DNA of 64,000 bases from contig NZ_CABUOL010000016.1 in assembly GCF_902493215.1 (NCBI RefSeq), positions 1 to 64,000 of the forward strand, given 5' to 3'. The notes beneath the pieces were generated by a model. The model was not told the origin of the DNA, made no database searches, and saw only the letters and a list, made by a program, of their open reading frames with translations. Made by a program: the position numbers and the translations under genes. The DNA comes from an uncultured Mediterranea sp. GTDB taxonomy: Bacteria; Bacteroidota; Bacteroidia; Bacteroidales; Bacteroidaceae. Shown piece after piece: positions 61,741 through 64,000 of this stretch; the stretch's first letter is position 1, and each line of letters opens with the position of its first letter.

Positions 61741-62730
61741 TTAGAAGTTAATGCCCAGACCGACGGCGGCTTCCCAATATCGGCCTTGGATGGTCATGAC
61801 ACCTGCTGAAACTGCCGTGCGATAGAAACGGTAAAGGCAACCGGCCTCTGCACTGAATCCGCGTCGGGAGTAATCTTTGTTACGTAACAGAACTCCGTTG
61901 TCCCGTTCCCAGGCTATATCCCGTTGTCCGTATCCTATACCCTCGTATAGGCAGAAGTCGCCTATAATGCGGTGAATCCCACCTGCCATCAGCATCCATC
62001 GGCCGTTTTCTGTCCGTCCCGTGTAGTAGGGAGCTTCGGTTGCTCCCGTGGGGATACCGTTGCGGTCGCATTCGCCTTCAGTGCGGGGCATGGTGTGGAA
62101 ATCTTTTTGAACCATGAGGTAAGCTCCGTGACGTCTCATGAGGGCTATACGGAGTCCGGCCGAAGGACCGTCGCCCTGCAGACCTACATTGACCAGCAGC
62201 AAGCGTCGCCAGGGCTCGCGAGGCCGGCGGGGTCGCTCTGCGGGTGGCATAGACAGAGTGTCTGCCCGATGTCGGGCGGTATCGAGTGGCAGGGGATGTT
62301 CCTCCAGTGCCGGCAATTCGACGGGATGCTGGTAGCCGAGCGGTGGATTCAGCGTCAGTTCGTATGTCATGCGTGATTCCAGCGGGCTGGGGAAACGATA
62401 GTCGCGCAAGACGCCCCATTGCGGATGTTTGATGGTAATCATGACACTTCCTTTGGGCAGATAAATCCAGATTTCACCGACATCATTCTTCCGTTTTACG
62501 ATGCCCAGTGGTGATGAGAATACGAAATCCTTGTCGCCCACAACCTTCAGCAGTGCGCAAGCCTCGTCATTCAGGTCGCGGACGGGTTCGATGTAGGCCG
62601 TAATGTCGTTGGGCAACATGCGGAAGGACCGTACGATGAATTCCTGAGCATAGGCTTTGCCAGCTGCCCAGAGGCACAGGGTGATGGCCAGCAGGCGGAA
62701 GAGCGGGATGGATGAAGAATGACGTTTCAT
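61741..62730 (-). CDS. Secreted outer-membrane protein of unknown function
   Basis: A 329-residue protein with a signal peptide (AAGKAYAQ). Residues 25-130 are beta-rich, with a PEGA-like sandwich (FIVRSFRMLPNDITAYI, PLGIVKRKNDVGEIWIYLPKG). A Pro/Arg-rich linker (about 140-175) leads into short amphipathic strands ending AAVGLGINF, typical of a small beta-barrel. I recognise the general layout from Bacteroidetes clusters but no named family. It overlaps the upstream WG-repeat gene by 4 bases. Confidence 0.75.
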   Translation of the reverse strand: MKRHSSSIPLFRLLAITLCLWAAGKAYAQEFIVRSFRMLPNDITAYIEPVRDLNDEACALLKVVGDKDFVFSSPLGIVKRKNDVGEIWIYLPKGSVMITIKHPQWGVLRDYRFPSPLESRMTYELTLNPPLGYQHPVELPALEEHPLPLDTARHRADTLSMPPAERPRRPREPWRRLLLVNVGLQGDGPSAGLRIALMRRHGAYLMVQKDFHTMPRTEGECDRNGIPTGATEAPYYTGRTENGRWMLMAGGIHRIIGDFCLYEGIGYGQRDIAWERDNGVLLRNKDYSRRGFSAEAGCLYRFYRTAVSAGVMTIQGRYWEAAVGLGINF

Positions 62731-64000
62731 TGCAGGTTGAAGTTTCGGATGTTGAATATTTCGTTTTCAGGAAGTGGCGTGTGGTCAGCCTGCATGCGGG
62801 GCTGCCAGGTACGAACGTGTATTTTAGGTGCCGTTTCGTCGCGGAAGTCCCAAAGAAGGAAGAGGTAACCGTCGTCCGAGTAGATGTCCGACTTGTATCC
62901 TTGCCGCAGGCTGACACCATAGATACCTTTCAACGTGGGGTGGCGCATGATGTGGAAATCGCTGAACTGCACGTCGATGGTACGGTTGGCCTGGAACACC
63001 TGTTTCAGACGGTCCAGGTATTGTCGTTTGCTCTTGATGTTGTAAACCACCTGTGCGGGCGACAGATAGCCCGTTTCCTTTTGGGAGGAATGGACGACCG
63101 TCCCCACCACGATGAGGGCGTTCTCACTGAACAGCTGCTCCAGGAAGTCGATGTCCTTGGTGGTGTATGAAGTACGCAGATGTTCCACGTAGTTCAGAAT
63201 CATCTGCCGGTTATCGGCATCTTTCTCATCCAGATTTCCCGATACGACTTTGATTGCTTCCTGGTAGAAGGGATGTGCTTGGCTGACCTTCCGCCAGTCT
63301 GTCCGTTCGATTGAACTGGGCTTATGTTCTGTTTGCCCTGCTTTTTCCATTGCTTTTCCCTCGGTAAATGTATCGTTTTCCTTCGTTAAACGGTTGCTTT
63401 GCTCTGGGGTTTCCGACGGGATGTTTCCTTGAGTCGGATAAGATTGTGTCATGAAGCGTTGCGGGCACAGGCGAGAGGCGGTTGAGTCTTCAACAATACA
63501 CGCATAGGCTGTTCCGCCTGCCGGATTTCCCTGTCGGTCGATGAAGAGGCTGCGTCCCTGTTGTCGGGCAACGGCATATCCTCCTGTATAGTAGTGGCCG
63601 ATGCTATCGTATTGGAAACGGCAGATAGCATGTGCCTTGGCGTCGGTCATCCCCCACAAGCCATTCTTTTTGACGGCAAGCATGTTCTTACCGGCCATGT
63701 GGGCAGCTGTATAAGTGGCGGGGACAAGCAGATTCCCTTGGGTATCAATCAATCCATACCCGCCATCGGTCTGTACGATTGCATTTGTCCATGTGTAACG
63801 CGAAGCTTGTCGGATAGGGTCGGGCAGGTAGACCGCTACATTGCCCTGCTTGTCCCAATAACCGATGTGGCCTGAATTTATCTCCTTGAAAAGCAGCTTT
63901 CCGTCGGACAGGCGGGTGTCGAGCAGTGCATGTGACAAGCGGATACAGGCCTTTACCTTTCCATCGGTATCGATCATCAGATACCCGGTTTGTCCCTGGC
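62727..64000 (-). CDS. WG-repeat-containing protein (5' end outside window)
   Basis: At least 424 residues are visible and the frame is open at the window edge, reading QTGYLMIDTDGK before the first internal ATG at 63977. Repeats of the WG type appear: GHIGYWDKQGNVAVYL, GYGLIDTQGNLLVPATY, NGLWGMTDAKAHAICRF and SLFIDRQGNPAGG. After a low-complexity Ser/Thr/Lys linker, the C-terminal ~160 residues form a separate NTF2-like domain (YVEHLRTSYTTKDIDFLEQLF). It is the first visible gene of the minus-strand operon with the OMP and the LRR lipoprotein. Confidence 0.85.
   Translation of the reverse strand, partial: QGQTGYLMIDTDGKVKACIRLSHALLDTRLSDGKLLFKEINSGHIGYWDKQGNVAVYLPDPIRQASRYTWTNAIVQTDGGYGLIDTQGNLLVPATYTAAHMAGKNMLAVKKNGLWGMTDAKAHAICRFQYDSIGHYYTGGYAVARQQGRSLFIDRQGNPAGGTAYACIVEDSTASRLCPQRFMTQSYPTQGNIPSETPEQSNRLTKENDTFTEGKAMEKAGQTEHKPSSIERTDWRKVSQAHPFYQEAIKVVSGNLDEKDADNRQMILNYVEHLRTSYTTKDIDFLEQLFSENALIVVGTVVHSSQKETGYLSPAQVVYNIKSKRQYLDRLKQVFQANRTIDVQFSDFHIMRHPTLKGIYGVSLRQGYKSDIYSDDGYLFLLWDFRDETAPKIHVRTWQPRMQADHTPLPENEIFNIRNFNLQ

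Overview
The window looks like chromosomal DNA of a gut Bacteroidaceae (Bacteroides/Phocaeicola type). The signs are a SusC/SusD polysaccharide utilization locus (PUL) with a hybrid two-component regulator, many TAnnTTTG -7 promoter boxes, formylglycine sulfatases, a Bacteroidetes-style split his operon, and numerous SPII lipoproteins. I see no rRNA, tRNA, CRISPR array, prophage or insertion sequence, and no gap between genes exceeds 300 bases.

Layout. 1-1.9 kb: start of a divergent gene (cut by the window edge), an HxlR regulator, a DUF2490 outer-membrane protein and a hotdog thioesterase. 2.0-6.7 kb: histidine operon hisG-hisD-hisC-hisB behind a six-histidine leader peptide and an attenuator. 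6.7-9.3 kb (minus strand): cytoplasmic FKBP isomerase, ECF sigma factor with a membrane partner, DUF4377 lipoprotein. 9.6-11.8 kb: secreted TraB/GumN-like protein and a DbpA-type DEAD helicase. 12.0-15.5 kb: serC-serA-DUF1015, the serine pathway plus a protein of unknown function. 15.5-17.5 kb (minus): GNAT acetyltransferase and secreted alpha/beta hydrolase. 17.7-19.2 kb: PadR regulator and PspC membrane protein. 19.2-28.5 kb (minus): S9 peptidase, then an operon coding a CzcA-type RND pump fused to its outer-membrane factor, the adaptor, a LytS-like kinase and a LytTR regulator. 28.7-30.3 kb: a small protein paired with a membrane-anchored Ser/Thr kinase.

30.5-60.1 kb: a large PUL. A divergent HTCS regulator faces GH2, SusC, SusD, two sulfatases, GH84, GH20, GH125, GH92, a discoidin-bearing GH2 and a DcuB-type C4-dicarboxylate transporter. 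Read together, the enzymes fit sequential exo-trimming of a sulfated host glycan, most simply a complex or hybrid N-glycan: desulfation, beta-galactosidase, beta-N-acetylglucosaminidases, alpha-mannosidases, then a core beta-mannosidase or similar enzyme. No endoglycosidase and no SusE-type surface protein are encoded here. 60.1-64 kb (minus): BspA-like leucine-rich lipoprotein, an outer-membrane protein and a WG-repeat protein cut by the window end.

The most unusual non-coding signals are a 134-bp array inside the PUL (54932-55065) with TTAA-type sites spaced alternately 11 and 12 bp and closed by a perfect 17-bp inverted repeat; a five-copy 22-bp tandem array at the end of the HTCS gene; a nested palindrome at 7123-7191; and the his leader. 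The most unusual proteins are the RND/outer-membrane-factor fusion, the lysine-type SerA next to DUF1015, and the kinase pair.
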